A stretch of DNA of 64,000 nucleotides from Paraburkholderia sp. BCC1884 (GTDB lineage Bacteria > Pseudomonadota > Gammaproteobacteria > Burkholderiales > Burkholderiaceae): contig NZ_CAAJGL010000112.1 in NCBI RefSeq assembly GCF_900996225.1, positions 1 through 64,000 of the forward strand, read 5' to 3'. Position 1 is the stretch's first letter; every line of letters starts with the position of its first letter. The notes under the pieces were generated by a model. The model was not told where the DNA came from, searched no databases, and saw nothing but the letters and a program-made list of their open reading frames with translations. Both the position numbers and the translations under genes were made by a program. Positions 24,543-33,302 of the stretch are shown here, in pieces.

Positions 24543-25001
24543 ATGCGAGTCAGCGACATTCTTAAAGTCAAAGGCAACACCCTTTTCACGGTCACACCGG
24601 ATACCACGCTGCATGAAGCGGTCAATGCCATGGCCGAACACGACATCGGCTCGCTGGTGGTGATGGAATACGGCGACCTGGTCGGCATGCTGACTTTCCG
24701 CGAAATCATCCTGACCTTGAGCGAGAACGGCGGTAGCGTGGGCACCTCCACGATCCGCAAGGTAATGGACGATCATCCGCTCACCTGCACGCCCGAAACC
24801 GATGTCAACGAAGTGCGCCGCATGATGCTCGAACACCATGTCCGTTATCTGCCGGTGCTGGAAAGCCGCACGCTGATGGGCGTGATCTCGTTCTACGACG
24901 TCGCGAAGGCGGTGGTGGAAGAGCAAGGTTTCGAAAACCGCATGCTCAAGGCCTATATCCGCGACTGGCCGGAAGAGCAGGAGCCGCAGCAGGCGCGTTG
25001 A
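24543..25001 (+). CDS. CBS-domain protein
   Basis: A 152-aa soluble protein made of two tandem CBS domains (about residues 5-60 and 70-130), which usually bind adenine nucleotides and act as energy sensors. VSDILKVKGNTLFTVTPDTTLHEAVNAM opens the first repeat, and VMDDHPLTCTPETDVNEVRRMM the second. No catalytic domain is attached, so it is a stand-alone regulator of unknown partner. GGGAGA before ATG 24543 supports this start over an ATG 13 codons earlier. A terminator follows at 25089. Confidence 0.85.
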   Translation: MRVSDILKVKGNTLFTVTPDTTLHEAVNAMAEHDIGSLVVMEYGDLVGMLTFREIILTLSENGGSVGTSTIRKVMDDHPLTCTPETDVNEVRRMMLEHHVRYLPVLESRTLMGVISFYDVAKAVVEEQGFENRMLKAYIRDWPEEQEPQQAR

Positions 25002-25088
25002 TGCGCGGTAAGTCCGGGGTGTCGATGGCGGCGCCACGACCGGGCGCGCCACTCGAGGCGCTGCTGTGAACGCGGAGATGCGGTTAGA

Positions 25089-25119
25089 AAAGGCGCGCGC
25101 GAAAGCGTGCGCTTTTTTT
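25089..25119 (+). terminator. Intrinsic terminator after the CBS-domain gene
   Basis: A GC-rich stem (GGCGCGCGC with GCGTGCGCT, GU pairs allowed, GAAA loop) followed by a run of seven Ts, about 90 bp after the stop codon. Confidence 0.7.
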
Positions 25120-25190
25120 GTGTCCGCGTGCGTGTCACCGCACTTCACACTACCTTCCCTGATGCTCTTTTGCCTCGTTCTCCCCACTTC

Positions 25191-27128
25191 ATGAGCGATC
25201 GTCCGTTACCTGCTGCCCGCCGTCCCGCCCGCCAGCGCGAGGCGCACGAATCCCAGTTCCGCCTGCTTGGCCAGCGTCGTTTTGCGCCTTTTTTCTGGAC
25301 CCAGTTCCTCGGTGCGATGAACGACAACGTCTTCAAGATCGGCTTTACGTCGCTCGTGACGTATCAGGCGGCGCGTTTTTCCGGCGTCGATCCGAATACC
25401 GCGGCATTTCTGATCGCGGCGATCTTTATCCTGCCGTTCGTGTTGCTGTCGGCCACCTCGGGCCAGATCGCCGACAAGTACGACAAGGCCATGCTCACAC
25501 GCTTCGTGAAAAGCTTCGAGATTGCCGTGATGCTGGTCGGCGGCGCGGGATTCTGGCTGCATAGCGCGCCGCTGCTATATCTGTGTACGTTTCTGATGGG
25601 CGTCCATTCCACGGTGTTCGGGCCGGTCAAGTATTCGTACCTGCCGCAGCATCTGTCGACGTCGGAGCTGGTCGGTGGCAACGGCATGGTGGAAATGGGT
25701 ACGTTCGTGGCGATTCTGGTGGGGACGATCATCGGCGGCGTGGGTGCGGGGTTCGTCGAACATGGCGCGGTGCTGCTGGCTTGCGCCTGCATCGCAATCG
25801 CGCTGATGGGGCGCGTCGTGTCGAGCTTCGTGCCGGATACCGCGGCGCCTCAGCCCGATTTACGCATCAACTGGAATCCCTTCAGCGAGACGTGGCGCAA
25901 CCTGAAGCTGGCGCACGAAAACCGCACGGTGTTTCTGAGTCTGCTCGGCATCTCCTGGCTCTGGTTCGTCGGCGCAATCTTTCTGTCGTCGTTTTTCAGC
26001 TTCGCCAAGAACGTGCTATCCGCCGATCCGGACGTGGTGACCGTGCTGCTCGGCACCTTCTCGATCGGCATTGGACTCGGTTCGTTGATGTGCGAAAAGC
26101 TCTCGAAACGGCGCATCGAAATCGGTCTGGTGCCGCTCGGTTCGATCGGCATGAGCGTGTTCGCAATCGATCTGTTCTTTGCGAGCCACACGTTGCCGCA
26201 TGCGGGACATCTGCTGAGCGTCGGCGAATTCCTGATGCGTGCCGCGCACTGGCGCGTGCTGGCCGATCTGTTCCTGCTCGCCATGTTCGGCGGTTTTTAC
26301 AGCGTGCCGCTCTATGCCTTGATCCAGAGCCGCAGCCAGCCGAGTCACCGGGCGCGCATCATTGCCGCAAACAATATTCTGAATTCGCTGTTCATGATCG
26401 TTTCGTCGTTGATGGCGATGGCCCTGAGCGCGGCCGGCTTCGGCATTCCGGCGATTTTCCTCGTGACCGCGCTGCTCAACATCGTGGTGGCGACCTACAT
26501 CTATTCGCTAGTACCGGAATTTTTGCTGCGGTTTGTGGCATGGGTGCTCGCCCACACGTTCTACCGGATTCGCCTCGTGCATGCCGAACGGATCCCGGAA
26601 GAAGGCGGCGCCTTGCTGGTGTGCAATCACGTGAGCTTCGTGGATGCGATCGTCATCATGGCTGAAAGCCCGCGCCCGATCCGCTTTGTGATGGATCATC
26701 AGATCTTCAGATCGCCGTTCGCCGGCTGGGTGTTCCGTCACGCGAAGGCGATTCCGATCGCGCCGGCGCATCAGGACGCCCAGTTGCTCGCGCAGGCCTA
26801 CGAGCGCTGCGCACAGGCGCTGGCGGAGGGCGAACTGGTCTGTATCTTTCCGGAAGGCAAGCTTACGAAAACGGGCGAAATCAGTCCGTTCCGTCACGGC
26901 GTGACCGAGATCGTCAAACGTACGCCGGCACCGGTCATTCCGATGGCGCTGCGCGGGTTGTGGGGCAGTGTGTTTTCGCGCGCCGGGCAAACACATTGGC
27001 CTCGGCCGATCCGCAAAGGCGTGATGAGCCGGCTGACGCTCGCGGTGGGGGAGCCGATCGAGCCGGCGCTCGCCACGCCCGAGTTGCTGCAGCAACTCGT
27101 CACGGAGTTGCGTGGGGCGCGCAAGTAA
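25191..27128 (+). CDS. Fused LplT-like lysophospholipid MFS transporter and PlsC-type acyltransferase
   Basis: A 645-aa two-domain membrane protein. Residues 20-420 form a 12-TM MFS module with the LplT-like opening FFWTQFLGAMNDNVFKIGF. Residues about 440-640 are an LPLAT/PlsC domain with the catalytic NHVSFVD (HX4D, near 478) and FPEGKLTKTGEISPF (near 553). In E. coli, LplT imports lysophosphatidylethanolamine and Aas reacylates it using an acyl-ACP synthetase domain; here that AMP-ligase domain is missing, so an acyl-ACP or acyl-CoA made elsewhere must be the donor. The ATG at 25191 was chosen over an extension that overlaps the terminator. Inner membrane, phospholipid repair or remodelling. 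Confidence 0.85.
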   Translation: MSDRPLPAARRPARQREAHESQFRLLGQRRFAPFFWTQFLGAMNDNVFKIGFTSLVTYQAARFSGVDPNTAAFLIAAIFILPFVLLSATSGQIADKYDKAMLTRFVKSFEIAVMLVGGAGFWLHSAPLLYLCTFLMGVHSTVFGPVKYSYLPQHLSTSELVGGNGMVEMGTFVAILVGTIIGGVGAGFVEHGAVLLACACIAIALMGRVVSSFVPDTAAPQPDLRINWNPFSETWRNLKLAHENRTVFLSLLGISWLWFVGAIFLSSFFSFAKNVLSADPDVVTVLLGTFSIGIGLGSLMCEKLSKRRIEIGLVPLGSIGMSVFAIDLFFASHTLPHAGHLLSVGEFLMRAAHWRVLADLFLLAMFGGFYSVPLYALIQSRSQPSHRARIIAANNILNSLFMIVSSLMAMALSAAGFGIPAIFLVTALLNIVVATYIYSLVPEFLLRFVAWVLAHTFYRIRLVHAERIPEEGGALLVCNHVSFVDAIVIMAESPRPIRFVMDHQIFRSPFAGWVFRHAKAIPIAPAHQDAQLLAQAYERCAQALAEGELVCIFPEGKLTKTGEISPFRHGVTEIVKRTPAPVIPMALRGLWGSVFSRAGQTHWPRPIRKGVMSRLTLAVGEPIEPALATPELLQQLVTELRGARK

Positions 27129-27219
27129 CCGCATCGCGGCATTGCCGCGCCGCACCGTCGTGGGCTTGTCCAGAAGTCATAGGCGAGGGTGCGGCACGCG
27201 TGTGGCGCGTTCGGGCTGG

Positions 27220-27225
27220 CATAAT
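27220..27225 (+). promoter_or_regulatory. Candidate -10 element for aroC
   Basis: CATAAT within CTGGCATAATAGTGC, 33 bp before the aroC ATG. A clear -35 is not evident, so confidence is modest. Confidence 0.35.
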
Positions 27226-27257
27226 AGTGCTTCCCCGCATTTCTTTGGACGACGCTC

Positions 27258-28358
27258 ATGTCCGGCAACACCCTCGGTACGCTTTTCACTGTCACGACCT
27301 TCGGCGAATCGCATGGCCCCGCTATCGGCTGCGTGATCGACGGCTGCCCGCCGGGCATGGCGCTCAGCGAGGCCGACATCCAGTTCGAACTCGACCGCCG
27401 CAAGCCGGGCACGTCGCGCCACGTCACGCAGCGTCAGGAAGAAGACAAGGTCGAGATTCTCTCGGGCGTGTTCGAAGGCCAGACCACCGGCGCACCGATC
27501 GCGCTGCTGATCCGCAACACGGACCAGCGCAGCAAGGACTACGGCAATATCGTCGACACCTTCCGCCCGGGTCACGCCGACTACACCTACTGGCAGAAAT
27601 ACGGGATTCGCGACTATCGCGGCGGCGGCCGTTCCTCGGCTCGTCTGACGGCGCCCACGGTGGCGGCGGGTGCGGTCGCGAAGAAGTGGCTGCGCGAGAA
27701 ATTCGGCACCGAGATTCGCGGGTACATGGCCGCGCTGGGTGAAATCGACGTGCCCTTCGTCGACTGGGCGCAAGTGCGCGAAAACCCGTTCTTCGTGCCG
27801 AACGCCGAGATCGTGCCGCGCCTGGAAGACTACATGGACGCGCTGCGTAAAGAAGGCGACTCGATTGGCGCGCGCATCAACGTGGTGGCCTCGGGCGTGC
27901 CGGTTGGGCTGGGCGAGCCGCTGTTCGACCGGCTCGACGCCGATATCGCGCATGCCATGATGGGCATCAACGCGGTGAAGGGCGTCGAGATCGGCGCGGG
28001 CTTCGCCAGCGTCGCGCAACGTGGGTCCGTGCACGGTGACGAACTGACGCCGGAAGGTTTCGTCGGCAATCACGCGGGCGGCGTGCTCGGCGGTATTTCA
28101 ACTGGCCAGGATATCACGGTGTCGATCGCGATCAAGCCGACATCGAGCATTCGCACGCCGCGTCGGTCGATCGATAAAGCGGGGCAACCGGCTGTCGTCG
28201 AAACGTTTGGACGCCACGACCCGTGCGTCGGCATTCGCGCTACGCCGATCGCCGAATCGATGCTCGCGCTGGTGCTGATCGACCACGCCTTGCGCAACCG
28301 CGCGCAATGCGGCGACGTCGCGGTCAGCACGCCGAAGATTGCGGCGAGCGCGCCTTAA
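27258..28358 (+). CDS. aroC: Chorismate synthase
   Basis: Last enzyme of the shikimate pathway, converting EPSP to chorismate with reduced FMN. At 366 aa it is the usual length. All three PROSITE-type signatures are present: GESHGPAIGCVIDGCPPG near residue 16, GRSSARLT near 130 and the RHDPCVGIRATPIAE block near 318. HXXQRQEED and the N-terminal SGNTLGTLF are equally typical. ATG follows a GGAC-containing leader. Cytoplasmic homotetramer. Confidence 0.97.
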   Translation: MSGNTLGTLFTVTTFGESHGPAIGCVIDGCPPGMALSEADIQFELDRRKPGTSRHVTQRQEEDKVEILSGVFEGQTTGAPIALLIRNTDQRSKDYGNIVDTFRPGHADYTYWQKYGIRDYRGGGRSSARLTAPTVAAGAVAKKWLREKFGTEIRGYMAALGEIDVPFVDWAQVRENPFFVPNAEIVPRLEDYMDALRKEGDSIGARINVVASGVPVGLGEPLFDRLDADIAHAMMGINAVKGVEIGAGFASVAQRGSVHGDELTPEGFVGNHAGGVLGGISTGQDITVSIAIKPTSSIRTPRRSIDKAGQPAVVETFGRHDPCVGIRATPIAESMLALVLIDHALRNRAQCGDVAVSTPKIAASAP

Positions 28359-28411
28359 GGGCGTGCGTCGGCGGTGGGTATCATCGCAATGCGCGCGGCG
28401 TGTCGCCACCT

Positions 28412-29908
28412 ATGACTGATCTGAATGTCGAGGCTGCGGTCAGCCATCTCGCGAGCCTGCGCGCTCGCTCCATGGCGCCGGACGCATCGGCGGCCGACAG
28501 TCTCGCGTTGGGCCATGCGCTGCTGCAAAGCGGTCGCGACAAACATCGACAACGGGAGGCCCTGCACGCTCTCGTTCGCGCCTATCAGATCGATGCGTCC
28601 TGCGACCCCAGGTTGCTTCACACGATTGCGCAGACGGCGTTCATCCTGCGTGATTGGGCGCTGGTGGATTCCGCCACTTCTCTCTTGCTCTCGCAAAACC
28701 CTGAAGACGCCAACGCGTTGATCTGGCGTGCGGCCGCCATTCAGCAGCGCGACGACTTCGATGCCGCGGAACGCTTGTTGCGCGAAGCCGTGCGTGTGGT
28801 GCCGGGTAATCCCGTTGCGCTTCACAAGCTGGCTTTATGTATCAAGGAGCAGGCGCGCTTTACAGAGGCAGAAGCGTTGCTTCGTCAGGCGTTGGCGTTG
28901 GCGCCCGATAACGCGCATGCCGAGTTCGATCTGTCGGAGCTCGAAATCCGCTCGGGGCGTTTCGCCGAAGGCTGGGCCCACTATGAATCGCGCGTGATAT
29001 TCGCCGACGACCTGAACAACGCCCAGCACGCGCTCGCGTCGATCAGTGCGCATTGGCAAGGCGAATCGCTGGCGGGCAAAACGCTGGTTGTGTATGGCGA
29101 ACAGGGCAACGGCGACTGTCTGTGGGCGGTGCGCTTTCTGCCGCTCCTCGCCGAGCGGGCACGGCGTGAGGGCGGCCGCGTGATATTCGGCCACGACGGT
29201 CCGTTGCGGCATTTGTTCGAACGCATGCTGCCAGCTGATCTGCCGCTCGAAACCAGCCTTGAAACGCGTCCCGACTTTCACTGCGGCTTGATGAGTTTGC
29301 CGCTGCGACTCGGTATCGTCGACGCTGCCAGCTGGGGCTCGCCGTACTTGAACGCTGACCCCGCTCGTGTGAGGGCGTGGAGCGAACGCGTCACGGCGCA
29401 CGCGATGGCCAAACGCAACGGCGACGGCACGACTGAGCGCGGCCGACGCAAAGTCGGCCTCGTATGGAACGGCAACCCCGAGCACATCCGCGACATGCGG
29501 CGTTCAGTGCCCACCGAACAGCTGGAACCGCTGTTGACCGTGCCCGGCGTGAGCTATTTCGCGTTGTCGCCGGGGCGCGCGGAGACGGTCGCCCAGTGGC
29601 GCGCCAAAGGGCTCGACGTGATCGATCTGACCCACCACTTCAAATCGGGATTCGACGACGTCGCCGCGTTACTGGCGAATCTGGATCTGGTGGTCACGAT
29701 CGACAGCGGTCCCGCGCATCTGGCGGGCGCGCTCGGCGTGCCGACCTGTCTGATGATCGATCACGTATCCGCGTGGTTCTGGGGAGATGAGTCGCCGGTG
29801 ACGCCCTGGTACGACTCGATCGAACTGATTCGGCAGCCGCGCGTCGGCGACTGGGCTCCGGTCGTGGCGAAAGTGCGGAGGAGGATTGAAGCAGTGGGAC
29901 GTAATTGA
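28412..29908 (+). CDS. TPR protein with a glycosyltransferase-9-like C-terminal domain
   Basis: A 498-aa protein. Residues 20-190 hold TPR-type helical repeats (for example LLREAVRVVPGNPVALHKLA and LLRQALALAPDNAHAEFDL). Residues 220-490 resemble the heptosyltransferase-like GT-B fold: a VVYGEQGNGDCLWAVRFLP opening, VGLVWNGNPEHIRDMRRSVP, and VTIDSGPAHLAGALGVPTCLM at the nucleotide-sugar site. Similar architectures are seen in protein or surface glycan glycosylation systems; the acceptor here is unknown. No other glycan genes flank it. An in-frame GTG four codons upstream is an alternative start, as neither has a clear Shine-Dalgarno. Confidence 0.75.
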   Translation: MTDLNVEAAVSHLASLRARSMAPDASAADSLALGHALLQSGRDKHRQREALHALVRAYQIDASCDPRLLHTIAQTAFILRDWALVDSATSLLLSQNPEDANALIWRAAAIQQRDDFDAAERLLREAVRVVPGNPVALHKLALCIKEQARFTEAEALLRQALALAPDNAHAEFDLSELEIRSGRFAEGWAHYESRVIFADDLNNAQHALASISAHWQGESLAGKTLVVYGEQGNGDCLWAVRFLPLLAERARREGGRVIFGHDGPLRHLFERMLPADLPLETSLETRPDFHCGLMSLPLRLGIVDAASWGSPYLNADPARVRAWSERVTAHAMAKRNGDGTTERGRRKVGLVWNGNPEHIRDMRRSVPTEQLEPLLTVPGVSYFALSPGRAETVAQWRAKGLDVIDLTHHFKSGFDDVAALLANLDLVVTIDSGPAHLAGALGVPTCLMIDHVSAWFWGDESPVTPWYDSIELIRQPRVGDWAPVVAKVRRRIEAVGRN

Positions 29909-29912
29909 GTTG

Positions 29913-29967
29913 CAGGCCTTCGCAACAACGCGATCCTCGAGAACAGGAACGCGCGCTGCGAAGGCCT
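29913..29967. terminator. Bidirectional terminator-like inverted repeat
   Basis: AGGCCTTCGCA (29913-29923) and TGCGAAGGCCT (29957-29967) are a perfect 11-bp inverted repeat with a 33-nt loop, in the 71-bp gap between two converging genes. It is followed by TTC on the plus strand. The long loop makes it weaker than a classic terminator. Confidence 0.5.
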
Positions 29968-29979
29968 TTCAAGACGAGC

Positions 29980-31653
29980 TTACATATTCGGATAGTTCGG
30001 GCCGCCGCCACCTTCGGGCGTCACCCACACGATGTTCTGCGTCGGGTCTTTGATATCGCACGTCTTGCAATGCACGCAGTTCTGCGCGTTGATTACGAGG
30101 CGTTCGCTGCCGTCGTCGTTCTTCACGAACTCGTACACCGCCGCGGGGCAGTAGCGCGCTTCCGGACCGGCATAGGTCTGCCAGTTCACGTTCACCGGCA
30201 CTGACGGGTCTTTCAGCGTCAGGTGAGCCGGCTGGTTCTCTTCGTGATTCGTGTTCGAGATGAACACCGACGAGAGGCGGTCGAACGTCAGCTTGCCATC
30301 GGGCTTCGGATACGTAATCGGCTTGCACTGCGACGCCGGTTTGAGCATCTCGTGATCCGAATGCTGGTGATGCAGCGTCCACGGCACATTGCCGCCCAGC
30401 AGCTTCTGCTCGATACCGACCATCAGCGTGCCGAGGTACAGGCCCTTGCTCATCCACTGCTTGAAATTGCGCGCGCGATGCAGTTCGGTGTGCAGCCACG
30501 AGGTCTTGAACGACTCCGGATACGCGGTAAGTTCATCGCTGGTGCGGCCAGCCTGCACGGCTTCGAATGCCGCATCGGCGGCCAGCATGCCGGTCTTGAT
30601 CGCCGCATGCGAGCCCTTGATCCGCGATGCGTTCAGGAAGCCCGCGTCGTCGCCGACCAGCGCGCCGCCCGGGAACACCAGCTTCGGCAGCGACATCAGG
30701 CCACCGGCGGTAATCGCGCGGGCGCCATACGACACGCGCTTGCCGCCTTCGAGCACCGCGCGGATCGCAGGATGGGTCTTGTAGCGCTGGAATTCCTCGA
30801 ACGGCGACAGGTACGGGTTCGTATAGCCGAGGCCGACCACGAAACCCACCACCACCTGGTTGTTGTCCATGTGATAGAGGAACGAGCCGCCGTAGGTATC
30901 GTTCTCCAGCGGCCAGCCGGCGGTGTGCATCACCAGGCCCGGCTTGTGTTTCGACGGATCGATTTCCCACAGTTCCTTGATGCCGATACCGTAGACCTGC
31001 GGATCGGCGCCTTCGCGCAGCTTGAACCTGTCGTTGAGTTGGCGACCGAGATGCCCGCGTGCGCCTTCGCAGAACAGCGTGTATTTCGCGTGCAGTTCCA
31101 TGCCGAGCTGGAAGTTCTCGGTCGGCGCGCCATCCTTGCCGATGCCGAGATTGCCGGTCGCGACGCCTTTGACCGAGCCGTCGTCGTTGTAGAGGATTTC
31201 AGCGGCCGGAAAGCCTGGGAAAATCTCGACGCCCAGCGCTTCGGCCTGCTGACCCAGCCAGCGCGTGACGTTGGCCAGCGAAATCACGTAATTGCCGTGG
31301 TTCTTGAAGTTATCCGGCAGCGCCCACGTCGGCACGCTTTTCGAGCCGGTTTCGGTCAGGAACAGGAATTTGTCTTCGGTCACCGCGACGTCGAGCGGCG
31401 CGCCTTCTTCCTTCCAGTCGGGAATCAGTTCGGTGATCGCGCGCGGATCCATCACCGCGCCCGAGAGGATATGCGCCCCGATCTCCGAGCCTTTTTCCAG
31501 CACGCACACGCCCAGCTCGACGCCTTTTCCGGCGGCCAGCTGCTTCAGGCGGATCGCTGCCGACAAGCCAGCCGGGCCGCCGCCGACGATCACGACGTCG
31601 TATTCCATCGACTCGCGCGGGCCGTACTGCTCAATGAGACTTGCGGGGGTCAT
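29980..31653 (-). CDS. Electron transfer flavoprotein-ubiquinone oxidoreductase
   Basis: Passes electrons from ETF (reduced by acyl-CoA and other dehydrogenases) to ubiquinone at the inner membrane. The 557-aa product has the FAD Rossmann motif DVVIVGGGPAGLSAAIRL at residue 19, GAHILSGAVMDPRAI, the ubiquinone-binding region around GGLMSLPKLVFPGGALVG, and a C-terminal 4Fe-4S cluster formed by C-P-A-A near 510 and NCVHCKTCDIKDP. The size matches the human and bacterial enzymes. A candidate TetR-type operator lies in the spacer shared with the divergent SDR gene. It serves all acyl-CoA dehydrogenases, including those at 57571-59922. Confidence 0.96.
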   Translation of the reverse strand: MTPASLIEQYGPRESMEYDVVIVGGGPAGLSAAIRLKQLAAGKGVELGVCVLEKGSEIGAHILSGAVMDPRAITELIPDWKEEGAPLDVAVTEDKFLFLTETGSKSVPTWALPDNFKNHGNYVISLANVTRWLGQQAEALGVEIFPGFPAAEILYNDDGSVKGVATGNLGIGKDGAPTENFQLGMELHAKYTLFCEGARGHLGRQLNDRFKLREGADPQVYGIGIKELWEIDPSKHKPGLVMHTAGWPLENDTYGGSFLYHMDNNQVVVGFVVGLGYTNPYLSPFEEFQRYKTHPAIRAVLEGGKRVSYGARAITAGGLMSLPKLVFPGGALVGDDAGFLNASRIKGSHAAIKTGMLAADAAFEAVQAGRTSDELTAYPESFKTSWLHTELHRARNFKQWMSKGLYLGTLMVGIEQKLLGGNVPWTLHHQHSDHEMLKPASQCKPITYPKPDGKLTFDRLSSVFISNTNHEENQPAHLTLKDPSVPVNVNWQTYAGPEARYCPAAVYEFVKNDDGSERLVINAQNCVHCKTCDIKDPTQNIVWVTPEGGGGPNYPNM

Positions 31654-31739
31654 TGATGCTCCTCTTACCGTTAGAATGCTTTTTTCGGGATCGTATTGTG
31701 GGCGAACGATTCCCGCACTGCAACCAAATGAACAGAGAT

Positions 31740-31755
31740 TAGCACGATCGTTCTA
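31740..31755. promoter_or_regulatory. Near-palindromic candidate operator (TetR type)
   Basis: TAGCACGATCGTTCTA is a 16-bp palindrome with a single mismatched pair, centred on CGATCG, in the divergent ETF-QO / SDR promoter region. Its shape resembles operators of TetR-family fatty-acid degradation regulators in betaproteobacteria. The regulator is not identified in this window. Confidence 0.45.
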
Positions 31756-31840
31756 TTTCTGTGATACGGTATCGACCCTCGGCGACGGTCTTACCGCACC
31801 TGTCAACGCATCAGTAACAACAACCGAACAAGGAACGACA

Positions 31841-32617
31841 ATGGGCCGTTCGATCAATCTGGAAGGCAAGGTCGCGCTGATCACCGGCGCCTCGAGCGGG
31901 TTGGGAAAGCGCTTTGCGCAAGTATTGTCGCAGGCGGGTGCCAAGGTCGTGCTGGCCAGCCGCCGCACTGAGCGACTGAAGGAGTTGCGCGCCGAGATCG
32001 AGGCATCCGGCGGCGCGGCGCACGTGGTCTCGCTCGACGTCACCGACTACCAGAGCATCAAGTCGGCCGTCGCCCATGCGGAAACGGAGGCCGGCACGAT
32101 CGACATCCTCGTGAACAACTCCGGCGTGTCGACCACGCAGAAACTCTCGGAAGTCACGCCGGCCGATTTCGAATACGTGTTCGACACCAACACGCGCGGC
32201 GCTTTCTTTGTCGCGCAGGAAGTCGCCAAGCGCATGATCATGCGCGGCAACAACGCGCAGAAGCCGTCGTACCGCATCATCAATATCGCGTCGATGGCGG
32301 GTTTGCGTGTGCTGCCGCAGATCGGCCTGTATTCGATGAGCAAGGCCGCCGTCGTCCACATGACCAAGGCGATGGCGCTGGAGTGGGGCAAGCACGGCAT
32401 CAACGTGAACGCGATCTGTCCGGGTTATATCGATACCGAGATCAATCACCATCACTGGTCGACCGAGCAGGGGCAGAAGCTGGTGTCGATGATGCCGCGT
32501 CATCGTGTGGGCAAGCCGGAAGATCTGGACGGTCTGCTGCTGTTGCTGGCGGCGGACGAGTCGCAATTCATCAACGGCTCGGTGATCGCCGCCGACGACG
32601 GCTTCGGCCTCGCCTGA
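31841..32617 (+). CDS. SDR-family oxidoreductase
   Basis: A 258-aa classical short-chain dehydrogenase. TGASSGLG (residues 15-22) binds the cofactor, with RR at 41-42 after strand 2 favouring NADP(H). NNSGVS is present, and the catalytic residues Ser151, Tyr164 and Lys168 are in place (YSMSK). The C-terminus INGSVIAADDGF is usual for FabG-like or 3-hydroxyacyl-CoA enzymes. AAGGAAC precedes the ATG. Its neighbours, a divergent ETF-QO gene and a downstream acyl-CoA thioesterase gene, suggest a role in acyl-chain metabolism, but the substrate is not determined. Confidence 0.85.
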   Translation: MGRSINLEGKVALITGASSGLGKRFAQVLSQAGAKVVLASRRTERLKELRAEIEASGGAAHVVSLDVTDYQSIKSAVAHAETEAGTIDILVNNSGVSTTQKLSEVTPADFEYVFDTNTRGAFFVAQEVAKRMIMRGNNAQKPSYRIINIASMAGLRVLPQIGLYSMSKAAVVHMTKAMALEWGKHGINVNAICPGYIDTEINHHHWSTEQGQKLVSMMPRHRVGKPEDLDGLLLLLAADESQFINGSVIAADDGFGLA

Positions 32618-32669
32618 TCGAGCCGCCGCGCGTGCCCGATTAGCGCACCGAAGAAGAATCTGTTTTACG

Positions 32670-32708
32670 CGCCGGCGCCTTCTGTCAAAAGAACGCCGGC
32701 GTTATCTT
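32670..32708 (+). terminator. Weak terminator-like repeat after the SDR gene
   Basis: CGCCGGCG occurs at 32670-32677 and again at 32694-32701; as the word is self-complementary, the two can pair around a 16-nt loop. TTATCTTG follows, a poor T-run. May only attenuate read-through into the thioesterase gene. Confidence 0.3.
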
Positions 32709-32789
32709 GTCGGCAGTCTTTCGAGCCGGTCCAGGCGCCGGTTCGTAACCGATTCAACCCAGTCAGAAAGCCAGTAGAGCGGAAGTAAG

Positions 32790-33221
32790 ATGAGCGATTT
32801 TCACGCAGTTTTCGAGATGTCCATGCCGATCCGTTGGGGTGACATGGACGCGTTCGGCCATGTGAACAACACGGTCTATTTCCGCTACATGGAACAGGTG
32901 CGGATTTCCTGGTTCGAAGAACTGGGACTGGCCGGCAGCAATGCCGATGGACAAGGGCCGGTGATCGTCAACGCGTCGATGGAATTTCTCAAGCAACTGC
33001 ACTATCCCGGCGACGTGATCGGCCGGATGACGGTGGCCACGCCTGGCCGTAGCAGTTTCGACACCGGTTTCGAACTCGTGCGCGCCGACGACCCCGACAC
33101 CGTCTACGCCCGCGGCGCGGCGCGCTGCGTGTGGATCGACTACGCGGCCGGCAAGTCGGTGCCGGTGCCGGATTTGCTGCGTGAGACGATCGAGCGCGCT
33201 GCCCTGGTTAAAGCGGCTTAA
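32790..33221 (+). CDS. Acyl-CoA thioesterase (4HBT / YbgC type hot-dog fold)
   Basis: A 143-aa hot-dog fold thioesterase. The signature RWGDMDAFGHVNNTVYFRYME includes the catalytic Asp20 and the conserved His24 and Asn residues of the 4-hydroxybenzoyl-CoA thioesterase family. ATG follows a GGAAGTAAG Shine-Dalgarno. It lies 172 bp after an SDR gene and converges on a PAS-LuxR gene. It probably hydrolyses medium or short acyl-CoAs in the cytoplasm; chain preference is unknown. Confidence 0.88.
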   Translation: MSDFHAVFEMSMPIRWGDMDAFGHVNNTVYFRYMEQVRISWFEELGLAGSNADGQGPVIVNASMEFLKQLHYPGDVIGRMTVATPGRSSFDTGFELVRADDPDTVYARGAARCVWIDYAAGKSVPVPDLLRETIERAALVKAA

Positions 33222-33232
33222 CGTCGATCCTG

Positions 33233-33262
33233 CCTCGCAGCCTCGCAGCCTCGCAGCCTCAG
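33233..33262. repeat. Short tandem repeat, CCTCGCAG x3.7
   Basis: Three perfect copies of CCTCGCAG (33233-33256) and a partial fourth, followed by two GGCTCGC units at about 33268. They fall in the gap between two converging genes and may be slippage-prone; no coding role. Confidence 0.7.
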
Positions 33263-33302
33263 CATTCGGCTCGCGGCTCGCGGCACCCGGTTCGTGCCGT
33301 CT

